A stretch of 64,000 nt of DNA from Aquilonibacter sp963820185 (GTDB lineage: Bacteria; Vulcanimicrobiota; Vulcanimicrobiia; Vulcanimicrobiales; Vulcanimicrobiaceae). A program made the position numbers and the translations under genes. The stretch spans positions 372,001 to 436,000 of the forward strand of contig CAWFYV010000002.1 of assembly GCA_963820185.1 (NCBI GenBank). The letters are read 5' to 3'. Each line of letters opens with the position of its first letter. Position 1 is the stretch's first letter. Below are positions 49,807 through 58,814 of this stretch, one piece after another. The notes beneath the pieces were generated by a model, which ran no database searches, was not told where the DNA came from, and saw only the letters and a list, made by a program, of their open reading frames with translations.

Positions 49807-49893
49807 TGGTGCTCAGGAAGGGACTCGAACCCCCACGATGTTGCCACCGCCGGCACCTGAAGCCGGTGCGTCTACCAATTCCGCCACCTGAGC
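49807..49893 (-). tRNA. tRNA-Leu (anticodon CAG)
   Basis: On the minus strand the acceptor arm GCTCAGG pairs with CCTGAGC. The D-arm region is GGCGGAATTGGTAGACGC, and the anticodon stem CCGGC/GCCGG holds loop TTCAGGT with anticodon CAG. A long variable arm (GGTGGCAACATCGTG region) marks a class II tRNA, and the T-arm contains GGTTCGAGTCC. CCA is encoded (49807-49809). It reads the CUG codon. Confidence 0.96.
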
Positions 49894-49979
49894 ATATTTT
49901 CGCCGCGCGCAAAGCGAGCGACGCGGCTCGCCTTCGTTCGTGAAACCGGGGGATTGTCCTCGGGGTTAGCGCAGAAGCA

Positions 49980-50927
49980 ATGCCCCTCCTCAGACCTATA
50001 TCGGATCTCCTTAAGCCCTCGATCCGTATTCAGAAGCGGTGACGACCGCGGCCGAGCGGGTCAGCCCCTCCGTCGTCGCGATCGAAGTCCATGCCGGCCG
50101 TCATGGCGGCAATGGCTCGGGCTTTATTTTCACTCCCGACGGCTTCATTCTCACCAACAGTCACGTCGCGGGCGACGCCGATCGTATCACGGTCGCGCTG
50201 CTCGACGGGCGTGAACTTCCAGCGCGTCTAGTCGGCGACGATCCACACAGCGATCTTGCGGTGCTCCGTGTCGATGCCCCCGGATATCGTACCGGCCGCG
50301 CTCGGTGATTCATCGCGCTTGCGTCCCGGACAACTGGTGGTCGCCGTCGGCAATCCGCTCGGGCTCGCCTATACCGTGACCGCCGGTGTTGTGAGCGCGC
50401 TCGGTCGCTCGCTGCGCTCGCAATCGGGGCGCCTGATGGACAACATCATTCAAACCGACGCAGCGCTCAATCCGGGCAACTCGGGCGGTCCGCTTGTTAC
50501 GTCGGCCGGCGAAGTAATCGGCGTAAACACCGCAATCTTACCCGGGCAAGGATTGTGCTTCGCAATTGCAATCAACACCGCGAAACATATCGCCGGCTTG
50601 CTGATTCGTGACGGCAAAGTGCGACGCGGATATTTTGGCATTGCGGGTCAGGATGTCACGCTTTCGGCATCCGCCGCACGCCGATTCTCGTTGAGCGATC
50701 CACGTGGGGTACTCGTCGATTCGGTCGAACCGGGTAGTCCCGCTGACACCGCGCGTTTGCGCGCGGGGGATGTGTTGCTCGCAATCGAAAGCGAGCGGGT
50801 GTACGGCGTCGACGATCTGCACAAGCGCTTAACGTCGATCGATCTGCGCCGGCCGTATAAACTCGACGTTTTGCGCAAAGGCGAACGTCTGGACCCGATC
50901 ATCCTTCCCGTCGAATCACCCCAATGA
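49980..50927 (+). CDS. HtrA/DegP-like serine protease with PDZ domain, frameshifted
   Basis: Trypsin-like protease plus one PDZ domain. The triad is complete across two frames: His in LTNSHVAGDAD, Asp in DDPHSDLAVLRVD and Ser in NPGNSGGPLVT. The PDZ domain follows (RGYFGIAGQDV...GVLVDSVEPGSPADTARLRAGDVLLAIE). The first frame fails at CCCCC 50277-50281; one C fewer gives DAPDIVPAALGDSS. Residues DPYSEAV precede the GTG at 50039 in frame, so the start is earlier. One C more at 50016-50018 links to the ATG at 49980. No clear signal peptide is visible, so the cellular side is uncertain. It overlaps the next MFS gene by ATGA. Confidence 0.82.
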
Positions 50928-52144
50928 TCCGCAAACTCATTCCGATCCTCGGCATCACCTTCGTTGACATCATCGGCTTCAGCATGCTGTTGCCGGTGCT
51001 GCCGTATTTCGTGACGCACTTCGGAATGAGCGCGATCGTCGTCGGGCTCTTGCTCTCGACGTTTTCGTTCTGCCAACTGGTTTCAGGGCCGATCTGGGGC
51101 AACGTCTCGGATCGTATCGGACGCAAACGCGTGCTGATCATCAGTCAGATCGGCGCAACCATCGGCTGGGGGATGCTCGCCTTCGCGCCGAATATTCTAT
51201 GGGTCTTCATCGCTCGCATCGTCGAAGGTGTCTCCGGCGGAAACATCGGCGTGACGCAAGCCTACGTCGCGGACTTGGTCGAAGGCAAGGATCGCGCGCG
51301 CGCATTTGGATTCATCAGCGCGACGTTCGCCGCGGCGATGGTGTTTGGGCCGGCCGGCGGCGGGCTGCTCTATAGCCGATTCGGTTTTTCCGCGCCGTTT
51401 CTCGCGGCATCGGCGCTGCAGCTCCTTACACTGATCCTCACAATCGTGCTTCTGCCCGAGTCGCGCACCAAGCAAGAAGAAGAGCAGGCCCACGTCGGCA
51501 TACGCGAGATTGCGGCGACCTTCACCAATCCGCGATTCTCACCGCTCCTCATTCAGAAGCTTGCGCTTTCGCTCTGTCTGTACGGCTGGTATTCGGTCAT
51601 CGCACTGTATCTCGCCGGGCAGTTGCATTTCGGCCTGGTCCAGACGACGTATTATTTTTCGGGTTTCGCGGTGATCAACGTGTTGATCAACGGCGTCGGT
51701 GTGGGCAAGGCCTCGAATTTCTTCGGCGACCGCGTGATGTCGACGCTTGGCCTGGGGCTGCTCGTTGCCGGCATGGCGTGCACACCGTTCGTGCACAATC
51801 CGCTGAGTTTCGCCGGTGTGATGGTGCTCTTTGCGATGGGCAGCGCGTACGCGAACAACGGCATCAATGCTATGCTTTCGAACGCCGCTTCGGAGCGCGA
51901 GCAAGGCACCGTGTTGGGGGTCGGCTCATCGCTCGATTCGCTCTCAGGCATCATCGCGCCGCCGATTTCCACTGGCCTCCTGACAACGTACGGTTCGAGT
52001 TTCGCCGGCGTAGAATCGTTGGTCATGGCCATCGTCGGCTTGATCTTGGGCGTGCGCAACAGTTTGCTGACTCCCGTCGTAACAACCGTCACGGTCGAGT
52101 CGACAACTATTGTGTCTGTTGAAGAATTGGAGACAACCTCTTGA
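50924..52144 (+). CDS. MFS transporter, TetA/DHA1-like
   Basis: A 406-residue, 12-helix exporter-type MFS. The start IRKLIPILGITFVDIIGFSMLLPVLPYFVTHFGMSA is typical of the TetA/MFS1 group, and motif A reads GPIWGNVSDRIGRKRVL. VEGVSGGNIGVTQAYVADLVEGKDRARAFGFI is the conserved helix 4-loop-helix 5 segment. The C-terminus has about 25 extra Thr/Val/Glu-rich residues. It overlaps the HtrA stop by ATGA, so the protease and transporter are co-expressed. Substrate unknown. Confidence 0.9.
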   Translation: MIRKLIPILGITFVDIIGFSMLLPVLPYFVTHFGMSAIVVGLLLSTFSFCQLVSGPIWGNVSDRIGRKRVLIISQIGATIGWGMLAFAPNILWVFIARIVEGVSGGNIGVTQAYVADLVEGKDRARAFGFISATFAAAMVFGPAGGGLLYSRFGFSAPFLAASALQLLTLILTIVLLPESRTKQEEEQAHVGIREIAATFTNPRFSPLLIQKLALSLCLYGWYSVIALYLAGQLHFGLVQTTYYFSGFAVINVLINGVGVGKASNFFGDRVMSTLGLGLLVAGMACTPFVHNPLSFAGVMVLFAMGSAYANNGINAMLSNAASEREQGTVLGVGSSLDSLSGIIAPPISTGLLTTYGSSFAGVESLVMAIVGLILGVRNSLLTPVVTTVTVESTTIVSVEELETTS

Positions 52145-52169
52145 ACCCGGCGATAAACTCGCCGGGTTC
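52143..52169 (+). terminator. Perfect 11-bp hairpin at the MFS stop
   Basis: GAACCCGGCGA pairs perfectly with TCGCCGGGTTC around TAAAC and includes the last two bases of the stop codon. There is no T-run after it, so it is a terminator or 3'-end-stabilising hairpin between convergent genes. Confidence 0.5.
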
Positions 52170-52189
52170 GATACAATATTTGGAGGCGG

Positions 52190-52664
52190 CTAGCCTTCAC
52201 AGAAAAGATAGCCGTTACGGTTGCCGACTTGCCGCGACGGACACGAACGCAGGTCGATCGTAGAGCTGCGATAGCCGTTGCCGGTGCTGCACTCCGCGCT
52301 GAACATCGGGCCATTCATCGAGGCGTTGTCGCAGCTGGCGGTCCAGCTACCGCGGGGAAGATGGTGCCAGCGACCGTAGCCGGCATCGTTGCTGTACGAA
52401 TTTGCACTTTCGCAGAACAGCTGACCGTTGTTATTGCCGAATTGGCCGCCCGGACACGAATCCATACTGATAGCCGAACGTGTCCACGAACCGCCGGTCG
52501 TTTGACAAACTGCGCTAAATTGCCGCCCATCGAATGTGAGCGTGACGGCAGCTTGCTTGCCAACTGCCACCCGGCCAGCCGGCGTAATTTTGTGCTTGTG
52601 CCGGCTTCGCGAATCCGAAAACTGCCAGCGCTGCGATCGTGACGAAGGTGAGAAAGACGCGCAT
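52190..52664 (-). CDS. Secreted cyanovirin-N homology (CVNH-like) protein, frameshifted
   Basis: The ATG at 52664, with GAGGAG upstream, opens a good signal peptide (MRVFLTFVTIAALAVFGFAKPAQA). The mature part starts PGGSWQASC; the frame then fails. Removing one C near 52547-52548 gives GSWQASCVTLTFDGRQFSAVCQT and the rest of the protein. Three repeats of 'GSWxxSC...ldgr.fsAxCxt' / 'SIdlxxCPggqxgNxnGxLfCe' follow (GSWTRSAISMDSCPGGQFGNNNGQLFCE; GSWTASCDNASMNGPMFSAEC), which is the CVNH lectin-like pattern. About 157 residues. A mannose- or glycan-binding role is inferred. Confidence 0.75.
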
Positions 52665-52740
52665 ATAAGAACTCCTCAAGGTAACGGGACTTGAGAAGTT
52701 CTTTCCCCAACGCGCGCAGTTTAATCGCGCGCTCGATGCG

Positions 52741-53607
52741 CTAAGCGGCCGACTTCTTGCGGCGCCCTGCGGCTGTTTTCTTCTCCGGCTTATCGTTTGA
52801 CGGCGCGCGGCCATTACCCGATGCACGACGTTTCTTGCTCTCTTCGAGCGACTGCGCCAGCACGTCCATGAGGTTGACCACCTTGGAGCGTGGAGCGGCA
52901 ACCTTCTTGGCCTTGGGCAATTCCTTGCCTTGCGCACGCGCCTCGATCATCGCGAGCAGTTCGTCGTGATACTTGTTCGTAAACTTCTCGGGCTCGAACG
53001 TCTGGACACTCATCGTGTCGATCAACATCCGCGCCATCTTCATCTCGCCTTCGGGAAGTTTCTCGTTCTCCGGAAGTTCGAGTGTTGACGACGGCACGAT
53101 CTCATTGGCCCAATGCATCAGTTCGAGCACCAGCGCATCGCCAATCGGTTTGACCGCGGCGATGTATTCTTTGGTGCGCACGACGACCCGCGCGATCGCA
53201 ACTTTGTTTGACTCAGACAGCGCCTCACGTAGCAAGGCGTACGCGTGTTTACCTTGTTTGCTCGGCTCGAGATAGTACGGCTTGTCGAAGAACATTGGGT
53301 TGATCGTATCGAGGTCGACGAATTCCAGGATGTCGACCGATTGCGTCGCTTCCGGATTGACCTTCTTGAAATCTTCGTCGGTCAGGACGACGTACTCGCC
53401 CTTCTCGTATTCGTAGCCTTTGACGATCTCATCCCACGGCACCGGCTTGCCGTCGACCGAGCAGATGCGCTCGTACTTGATACGCCCTTCGTCTTTGGCG
53501 TGCAGCATGTTGAAAGAGAGCTCGTCGGTGCGCACCGCCGTGAAGAGTTTGACCGGGATCGTAACGAGGCCAAAGTTGATTGCGCCGGACCAAATTGCGT
53601 GAGCCAT
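52741..53607 (-). CDS. ku: Ku protein, non-homologous end joining
   Basis: A 288-residue bacterial Ku homodimer subunit that binds double-strand DNA ends and recruits LigD. It begins MAHAIWSGAINFGLVTIPVKLFTAV, has RICSVDGKPVPWDEIVKGYEYEKGEYVVLTDEDF and the core EIVPSSTLELPENEKLPEGEMKMARMLI. The C-terminal ~45 residues are Lys/Arg/Ala-rich (SKKRRASGNGRAPSNDKPEKKTAAGRRKKSAA), the usual basic tail that lets Ku thread or bind DNA. It is the last gene of the run ligase, polymerase, Ku on the minus strand, 90 bp after the polymerase gene. Confidence 0.96.
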   Translation of the reverse strand: MAHAIWSGAINFGLVTIPVKLFTAVRTDELSFNMLHAKDEGRIKYERICSVDGKPVPWDEIVKGYEYEKGEYVVLTDEDFKKVNPEATQSVDILEFVDLDTINPMFFDKPYYLEPSKQGKHAYALLREALSESNKVAIARVVVRTKEYIAAVKPIGDALVLELMHWANEIVPSSTLELPENEKLPEGEMKMARMLIDTMSVQTFEPEKFTNKYHDELLAMIEARAQGKELPKAKKVAAPRSKVVNLMDVLAQSLEESKKRRASGNGRAPSNDKPEKKTAAGRRKKSAA

Positions 53608-53697
53608 AGCCAGTTAAGTCTACCCGAGAGAGGCAAGCGCCGCACGCGCCACCAGATATTGTAGGCCCCAGGTGTCCGGAAATACTAGATATCAGCG

Positions 53698-54657
53698 TCA
53701 CGACCAGGCTTTCTGTGCCCTGGTAATGGCCGGTTCCAATCGCTGCTTTTTCCAGGCGTTGCCGGCCCACAGGTCGCCATCGCGCTCGAGCCGCTTCGGT
53801 GTCGTCTTGAGGTTGTACGCCGCGAAGATCTCGGCCGGAACGCCGCTGCGCTTGCGCGCAAAAGCTTCGACTTCGCTCCACGCGAGCGGCGTGGAGACCG
53901 GCGCGCCGTCGCGCGCGCGTACCGAGTACGCGCTGACGATCGTCTTGCCACGCCCGACCTGCAAATAGTCGAAGTACACTGCCGTTTGATCGCGTTTTGC
54001 CAGCGACCGTTCGACCGAGATGCGCGTGCCGTCTTCGTGCGCGAGACGCGTCGCCACGAGTTCGGCAAACATCTTCGCGGTGTCGTAGGTGTAGCCATCG
54101 GCGAGCGGCACGACAACGTGCAGCCCCATCCCGCCCGACGTTTTCACAAGCGTCGTCAGACCGATCGATGCGAGTTGGTCGCGCACCTCGAGTGCGACGG
54201 CAGCAAGCGTCTTGATCGTGCACTGCTCGCCCGGATCGAGATCGAAGAAAATGTAGTCCGGCTCCTCGATCGTCTCGACGCGCGACGTCCAAACGTGCAG
54301 CACGATCGAGGCGAGATTGGCAACGTACGTCAGCGTCGCTTCGTCGTTGCAGAGCATGTATGTCGTTTTTGCACGCTGGCCCTCGGGACTCGTAAGCGTC
54401 GTGCGCTCCACCCAATCCGGCAAGCCTTTCGGCAGATGCTTCTCGAAGAACGACTGCTTGTCGATCCCGTCGGGATAACGTTGCAGCGTGAGCGGACAAT
54501 CGCGCAGATGCGGAAGCAGCCACTGCGCAACGCCGCGGTAGTAGTCGATCAAGTCGCCCTTGGTGTAGCCGTCGCGTGGAAAGAGCACCTTGTCGAGATT
54601 CGAGAGCGAGACCTGTTGCTTGCCGACGGTTACAGCCGTACGTTGCGCGGTTGCCAT
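53698..54657 (-). CDS. ligD: LigD polymerase domain protein (NHEJ primase-polymerase)
   Basis: A 319-residue stand-alone archaeo-eukaryotic-primase-type polymerase that fills or extends ends during NHEJ. It starts VTVGKQQVSLSNLDKVLFPRDGYTKGDLIDYYRGVA, the standard LigD-Pol opening. The catalytic acids are in IFFDLDPGEQ (Asp-x-Asp), and SGGMGLHVVVPL and RTISVERSLAKRDQTAVYFDYLQ-like stretches complete it (here DGTRISVERSLAKRDQ with the third Asp in FDYLQ). The ATG at 54657 overlaps the ligase stop (TGATG). In many bacteria this domain is fused to the ligase; here it is a separate gene. Confidence 0.94.
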   Translation of the reverse strand: MATAQRTAVTVGKQQVSLSNLDKVLFPRDGYTKGDLIDYYRGVAQWLLPHLRDCPLTLQRYPDGIDKQSFFEKHLPKGLPDWVERTTLTSPEGQRAKTTYMLCNDEATLTYVANLASIVLHVWTSRVETIEEPDYIFFDLDPGEQCTIKTLAAVALEVRDQLASIGLTTLVKTSGGMGLHVVVPLADGYTYDTAKMFAELVATRLAHEDGTRISVERSLAKRDQTAVYFDYLQVGRGKTIVSAYSVRARDGAPVSTPLAWSEVEAFARKRSGVPAEIFAAYNLKTTPKRLERDGDLWAGNAWKKQRLEPAITRAQKAWS

Positions 54658-56259
54658 CAGTTCGTTTCCACGTCTTCGGGCAGCTCGATCTTGACGTCTT
54701 TGGGATCCTTGTCTTCGCGCAAGCCGAGAAACGCGGGTTGCCGTAAAATACGATCGCGCGTCCACTCGGCAAATCGCACCTCGGCGACGAGTTGCGGCTT
54801 GACGTAGTGCACGGGCGCATTCGCGATGACATCGTTGACGAAGGGCGATTTCTCGCGCGCGAGCGCTTTGAGTTGCTTTCGAAATTTCGCTGATGCGCTT
54901 GACCGAAAAGCCGGTGCCGACCGCGCCGACAAAGCGCAAATCCTTACCATCGTATGCGCCGAGCAGCAGCGAGCCGAAGCCTTTGCGGCTGCCGCGCGGA
55001 TCGGTCCATCCGCCGACGACAAACTCTTGCTCGAGCTGGGCTTTGATCTTGACCCAATCGCGCGTGCGCCGGCCGACATATGTCGAGGTGCGCTTCTTGC
55101 CGATGATCCCTTCCAAGTGGTTGCGTTTGGCTTGTGCGAAGAGCGCTTTACCCTTCCCGACGACATGCTTTGAATACAACACGAGGTTCTCGTCGCCGAT
55201 GAGGCGCTCGAGCAGCGCTTTGCGTGCTTCCAGTGGCTCCTTGCGCTGGTCGCGTCCGTCTGCATAGAGCACGTCAAACACGACGTAGGTGAGCGGGTTG
55301 CCGCTATCTTCGGCATCTTGCAAGAGCTGAAAATCGGACCGGCCCTTTGCATCGAGGCTGCAAATTTCTCCGTCAACGATGATCGGCACGCTTTCGAATG
55401 CGTCCGCCAGATCGTCGAGACCGGAAAACCGGTCGAGCAGGTTGAGCCCGTTGCGCGATTCGAGCGTCAACGTGCCCTTCGCATCGACGGTGCAGATTGC
55501 GCGATAGCCATCCCACTTTATCTCAAAAAGCCACTCGTCGTTATCGAAGGGCTCGTCGATCAAGGTCGCAAGTTCGACGCCGGTGATCTTCGGCAGCGGC
55601 TGCGCCTTCGCGGCGGCGCGGGCCCGCGTTCTCTTTGGGGGATCGACCGGCCGCGACTGCCACGTTTTTGGATTTTTTTCTTTTGCGATATCTTCGATCG
55701 TCTTGCCGCTTACGACCGATTCGGGGTAGTCGTCGATATCGTAGTGCGTCGGATCGTTGCCGTCGTGGTCCTTGATCAGGAGCCACGGATCGCCGCTCTC
55801 GCCCTCTTTCGGCTTGATCTTGACCAGCGTGAACTCGCCGTGCAGTTTCTTGCCGTGCATGATGAACTTGATCTTACCGTTTGCGATCTCTTTGCCCGGA
55901 TCGGTGCCCTCGGCGAGCTCGTACCAACCCTCGTCCCAAATGATGACCTCGCCTGCGCCATATTGGCCCTTGGGAATGACGCCTTCGAACGTACGATAAG
56001 CGAGGGGATGATCCTCGACGTGCATTGCAAGACGACGGTCTCCCGGGACCATCGTCGGTCCCTTGGGCACCGCCCACGACGGCATCGCGCCGTCGGCTTC
56101 GAGGCGAAAATCGTAGTGCAAGCGGGTGGCGCGATGCTTTTGTATCACGAAACGCAAGCGCTTGCCGGCCCGCTCGGATTTGCCCGCAGGCTCCGGCGTT
56201 GCCTTGAAATCGCGTTTCTTGTTATAGGTCTCGAGCGATCCGGTTTTCGCAGGCGGCAT
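54657..56259 (-). CDS. ligD: ATP-dependent DNA ligase LigD (phosphoesterase-ligase), frameshifted near C-terminus
   Basis: From the ATG at 56259 (MPPAKTGSLETYNKKRDF). The 3'-phosphoesterase domain (about 15-170) contains FVIQKHRATRLHYDFRLEADGAMPSWAVPKGP and HVEDHPLAYRTFEGVIPKGQYGAGEV. The ligase domain contains the adenylation lysine in EIKWDGYRA, DGEICSLD, and EGIIGKKRTSTYVGRRTRDWVKIK. At about 54876 the frame shifts by one base. The true C-terminus (QLKALAREKSPFVND...RFAEWTRDRILRQPAFLGLRED) lies in the next frame and stops at 54657-54659, overlapping the polymerase start. Without the shift the frame falsely reads through into the polymerase gene. Seals Ku-bound breaks. Confidence 0.88.
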
Positions 56260-56260
56260 G

Positions 56261-56359
56261 CTAGTGCCCATACCCAGCAAGATGTGCAATGAGCGCGATC
56301 AACGCCGCGGCGATTACGATCGCCGCGAGGCCGATTCCGGCTGCTCGCTGTCGAATCAT
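56261..56359 (-). CDS. 32-residue single-helix membrane peptide heading the NHEJ genes
   Basis: ATG at 56359 (or GTG one codon before) encodes MIRQRAAGIGLAAIVIAAAL... and ends AGYGH with TAG at 56261-56263, leaving one base before the ligase ATG. It has a basic N-terminus (RQR) and one strongly hydrophobic helix (about 8-27). The position, one base from ligD, implies translational coupling. It is too short for family assignment and could be a chance frame, but the composition is that of a real small membrane protein. Confidence 0.45.
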   Translation of the reverse strand: MIRQRAAGIGLAAIVIAAALIALIAHLAGYGH

Positions 56360-56366
56360 CACACCC

Positions 56367-56654
56367 ATGACCTGGGAGCTGGCGCTGGCAATCGCATCAT
56401 TACTCCTTGCCGCAACGGCGTACATGCGCAGCCGCACGGCCGGCGGCTTCTACGACGCCGAGGTCTACGGCATGACGCCGGTTGCCCATCAGCGGTATGC
56501 CGCGATCGCACTGGCCTTCGCCCTCGCGTTTTTCGCCGTTGCCGTATGGTCGCCTCGCAGTGCTGCAACGATTTGGCTCGGCGCCGCGTTCGTGCTTTTT
56601 GCCGTAATCTACATCACCTCATTCCTACGCGGAGCCGCCGAAAGTGACGACTGA
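56367..56654 (+). CDS. Small membrane protein (three helices)
   Basis: A 95-residue protein from the ATG at 56367 (MTWELALAIASLLLAATAYMRSRTAGGFYDAEVYGMTP). Helices are at about 4-20, 45-62 and 68-87, with a loop containing FYDAEVYGMTPVAHQRY. Earlier in-frame ATGs would add unrelated residues antisense to the small peptide gene. Not recognised. It overlaps the start of the YyaL-type gene by 11 bp, so it is probably its upstream partner. Confidence 0.6.
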   Translation: MTWELALAIASLLLAATAYMRSRTAGGFYDAEVYGMTPVAHQRYAAIALAFALAFFAVAVWSPRSAATIWLGAAFVLFAVIYITSFLRGAAESDD

Positions 56655-58360
56655 ATTCCACTTCTCACCCCGCCCCAACCGGGCCGCAGAAATCGATTGG
56701 CAACCGTGGACCGCGCAGACCTTTGCACGCGCAGCGCTCGAGGACAAGCCGATCCTGCTTTCGATTTCCGCCGTGTGGTGCCACTGGTGTCACGTCATGG
56801 ACGAAACGACCTATTCAAATGAAGCGGTGATCGACACAATCAACCAGCGCTTCGTCCCGGTGCGCGTCGACAACGACGAGCGCCCCGACGTCAACGCACG
56901 CTACAATATGGGCGGCTGGCCGACGACGGCGTTTCTCACCCCCGATGGCACCCTCCTCACCGGCGCAACGTATCTTCCGGCGCAAGAGATGCAGCGCGCA
57001 CTCGGGCACGTGGCGGAGTTCTATGCCGAGCGTAAAGGCGATATCGCCGAGAAAGAGCGCGAGATCCGCTCTGCACGACCGAGCTACGACATCGCACTAC
57101 CCGAGGCACTTTCGCATGCACTGATCGACGAGTACGCGACTGCTCTGCGCAGCAACTACGACGAAGAGTTCGGCGGATTCGGTGATGCACCGAAATTCCC
57201 GCAGCCCGAGCTATACGAATTTCTGCTCGCGTACTGGCGGCTCACTGGCAATACGCGGTTCTACGAAATCGTGGCCCATACGATGCGTGCGATGGCGCAT
57301 GGCGGCATGTACGACGCGGTCGAGGGTGGTTTCTTCCGCTATTCCACCACGCGCGACTGGACAGTTCCGCACTTCGAAAAAATGGCCGAGGATCATGCCG
57401 GCCTGCTGCGCGTGCTCGCGCAACTCGAGTTGTGGGCGCCGAGCGAAGGCACGCGCAAGGATCTCGAACGCACGATCGCCTACGTGCGCGCGGTATTACG
57501 CGATTCGCAGACCGGATTTTTCGCGGGCAGTCAGGACGCCGATGAGGAGTACTATGCTCTGTCGCGCGAAGAACGTGCAAAGCGTACCGAACCGTTCATT
57601 GACCGTCGTTCGTATTCGAACTGGACCGCCGGGCTTGCGGGTGCATTCGCCTGGTGTGGACTCGCCCTCGACGATCGTTCACTCGTCAACGAGTCGTTGA
57701 CGACCCTCGACGCGATGCACGAGCGCTTGCGCGACGATGAGGGCTTGCTGTATCACGTTCTCGCGCCGGGCGAGACGCCGCGTATTCGGGGATTGCTCGT
57801 CGATCAGGTTAGCTTACGTGCGTGCATTGCTCGACGCGTATGAAATCAGTGGAGAAGCGCGCCTGCTCGAACGCGCACGCGCGCATGCTGACGCAACGAT
57901 CGATGCGTTTGGAGCGCCCGAGGGCGGATTCTACGATCGCGCCGACCGCGACACGCTCGGCCGTCTCGAGATCGCCGATCGCCCGATAACCGACAACGGT
58001 GTGATGGCGGAAAACCTGTTGCGTTTGAGTGCGCTGTTGCACGAACCGGGCTACCGCGAGCAGGCGGAGCGCACCCTGGTGCTCTACGCAAAAACGTTCG
58101 CGCGCGCAGGGTCGTTCTCGGCGGCTTACGCGCGCGCTCTCGCGCACGACGTCGCGCAGGAAGTCACCGTGCGGGTGACCGGCCCGCTCGCCGCAGGGTA
58201 CGAACTGCGCCGTGCTGCGCGTCAACTGCCCTCACCCTTCGTCGCGATTTCGAGCGACGCGGAGGGGCCGCTCACGGCCTACCTCTGCCTGGGCACGGCT
58301 TGCGCGGCACCGGTAAGCCGGCCGAAGGAGCTGGACTCGGCCTACGCCTCGCTGACATGA
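56644..58360 (+). CDS. YyaL/spermatogenesis-associated-20-like protein: thioredoxin domain plus (alpha/alpha) barrel, frameshifted
   Basis: The N-terminus (1-160) is the DUF255 thioredoxin-like domain with SAVWCHWCHVMDETTYSN (CHWC motif), VPVRVDNDERPDVN and GGWPTTAFLTPDG. It is followed by a long helical glycosidase-like barrel: FGGFGDAPKFPQPELYEFLL, GGMYDAVEGGFFRYSTTRDWTVPHFEKMAEDHAGLLRV and GFFAGSQDADEE. The frame fails at 57809-57810 (VDQ-VS...); one T fewer gives DQVAYVRALLDAYEISGEAR and the remaining ~180 residues to 58360. GTG start at 56644. The whole product is about 571 residues, shorter than the usual 650-700. Its biochemical role is unknown in this family. Confidence 0.82.
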
Positions 58361-58406
58361 AACACTAGGGCGAGCCGGCCGTAGTGAAGGGTGGAGGAGT
58401 TCCATC

Positions 58407-58814
58407 ATGACGCCGTACGCCCAAATGTTACTCGCCTACGTTCGCCCGGAGGCGCAAGGCGTGTACGCTTACGAGTACGATCGCTACGCCAAGGATTCAG
58501 CGGTCGCCCAAGTGCTCACGATTTTCTTCGGCATCGTCGGCGGCGAGGCGTACTACATCGGTGATTGGAAGCGTGGCCTGTGGATGACGATTGCGCTGTT
58601 TACCGGCGTCGGGATGTTCATCAGCGTGCCGCTTTGGATCGCGCGCATCTTCACGATTCAAGGTGAGTGCGACGCGTACAACGATTACGTCGCCTGGGCG
58701 CTGGCCTGCCGCTACTTGCCGCTCACCAATGCGGTCGAGCCGCCGCAACCGGTGACGCCGAGCGGTAAACGCCCGAACATCGGCGGACTCCCCATGGTGT
58801 ACGCACGAAGCTAA
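58407..58814 (+). CDS. TM2-domain membrane protein
   Basis: A 135-residue protein with two membrane helices. AVAQVLTIFFGIVGGEAYYIGDWKRGLWMTIALFTGVGMFISVPLWIARIFTIQGECDAYN follows the TM2 pattern 'a..La.fFGi.GahrFYlGdw..Gi.q.......gi...W...D.f.i'. The final ~35 residues are Pro-rich and soluble. GGAGGAG upstream of the ATG at 58407 is a strong ribosome-binding site. The function is unknown. It overlaps the convergent glycosyltransferase-like gene by 4 bp. Confidence 0.82.
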   Translation: MTPYAQMLLAYVRPEAQGVYAYEYDRYAKDSAVAQVLTIFFGIVGGEAYYIGDWKRGLWMTIALFTGVGMFISVPLWIARIFTIQGECDAYNDYVAWALACRYLPLTNAVEPPQPVTPSGKRPNIGGLPMVYARS

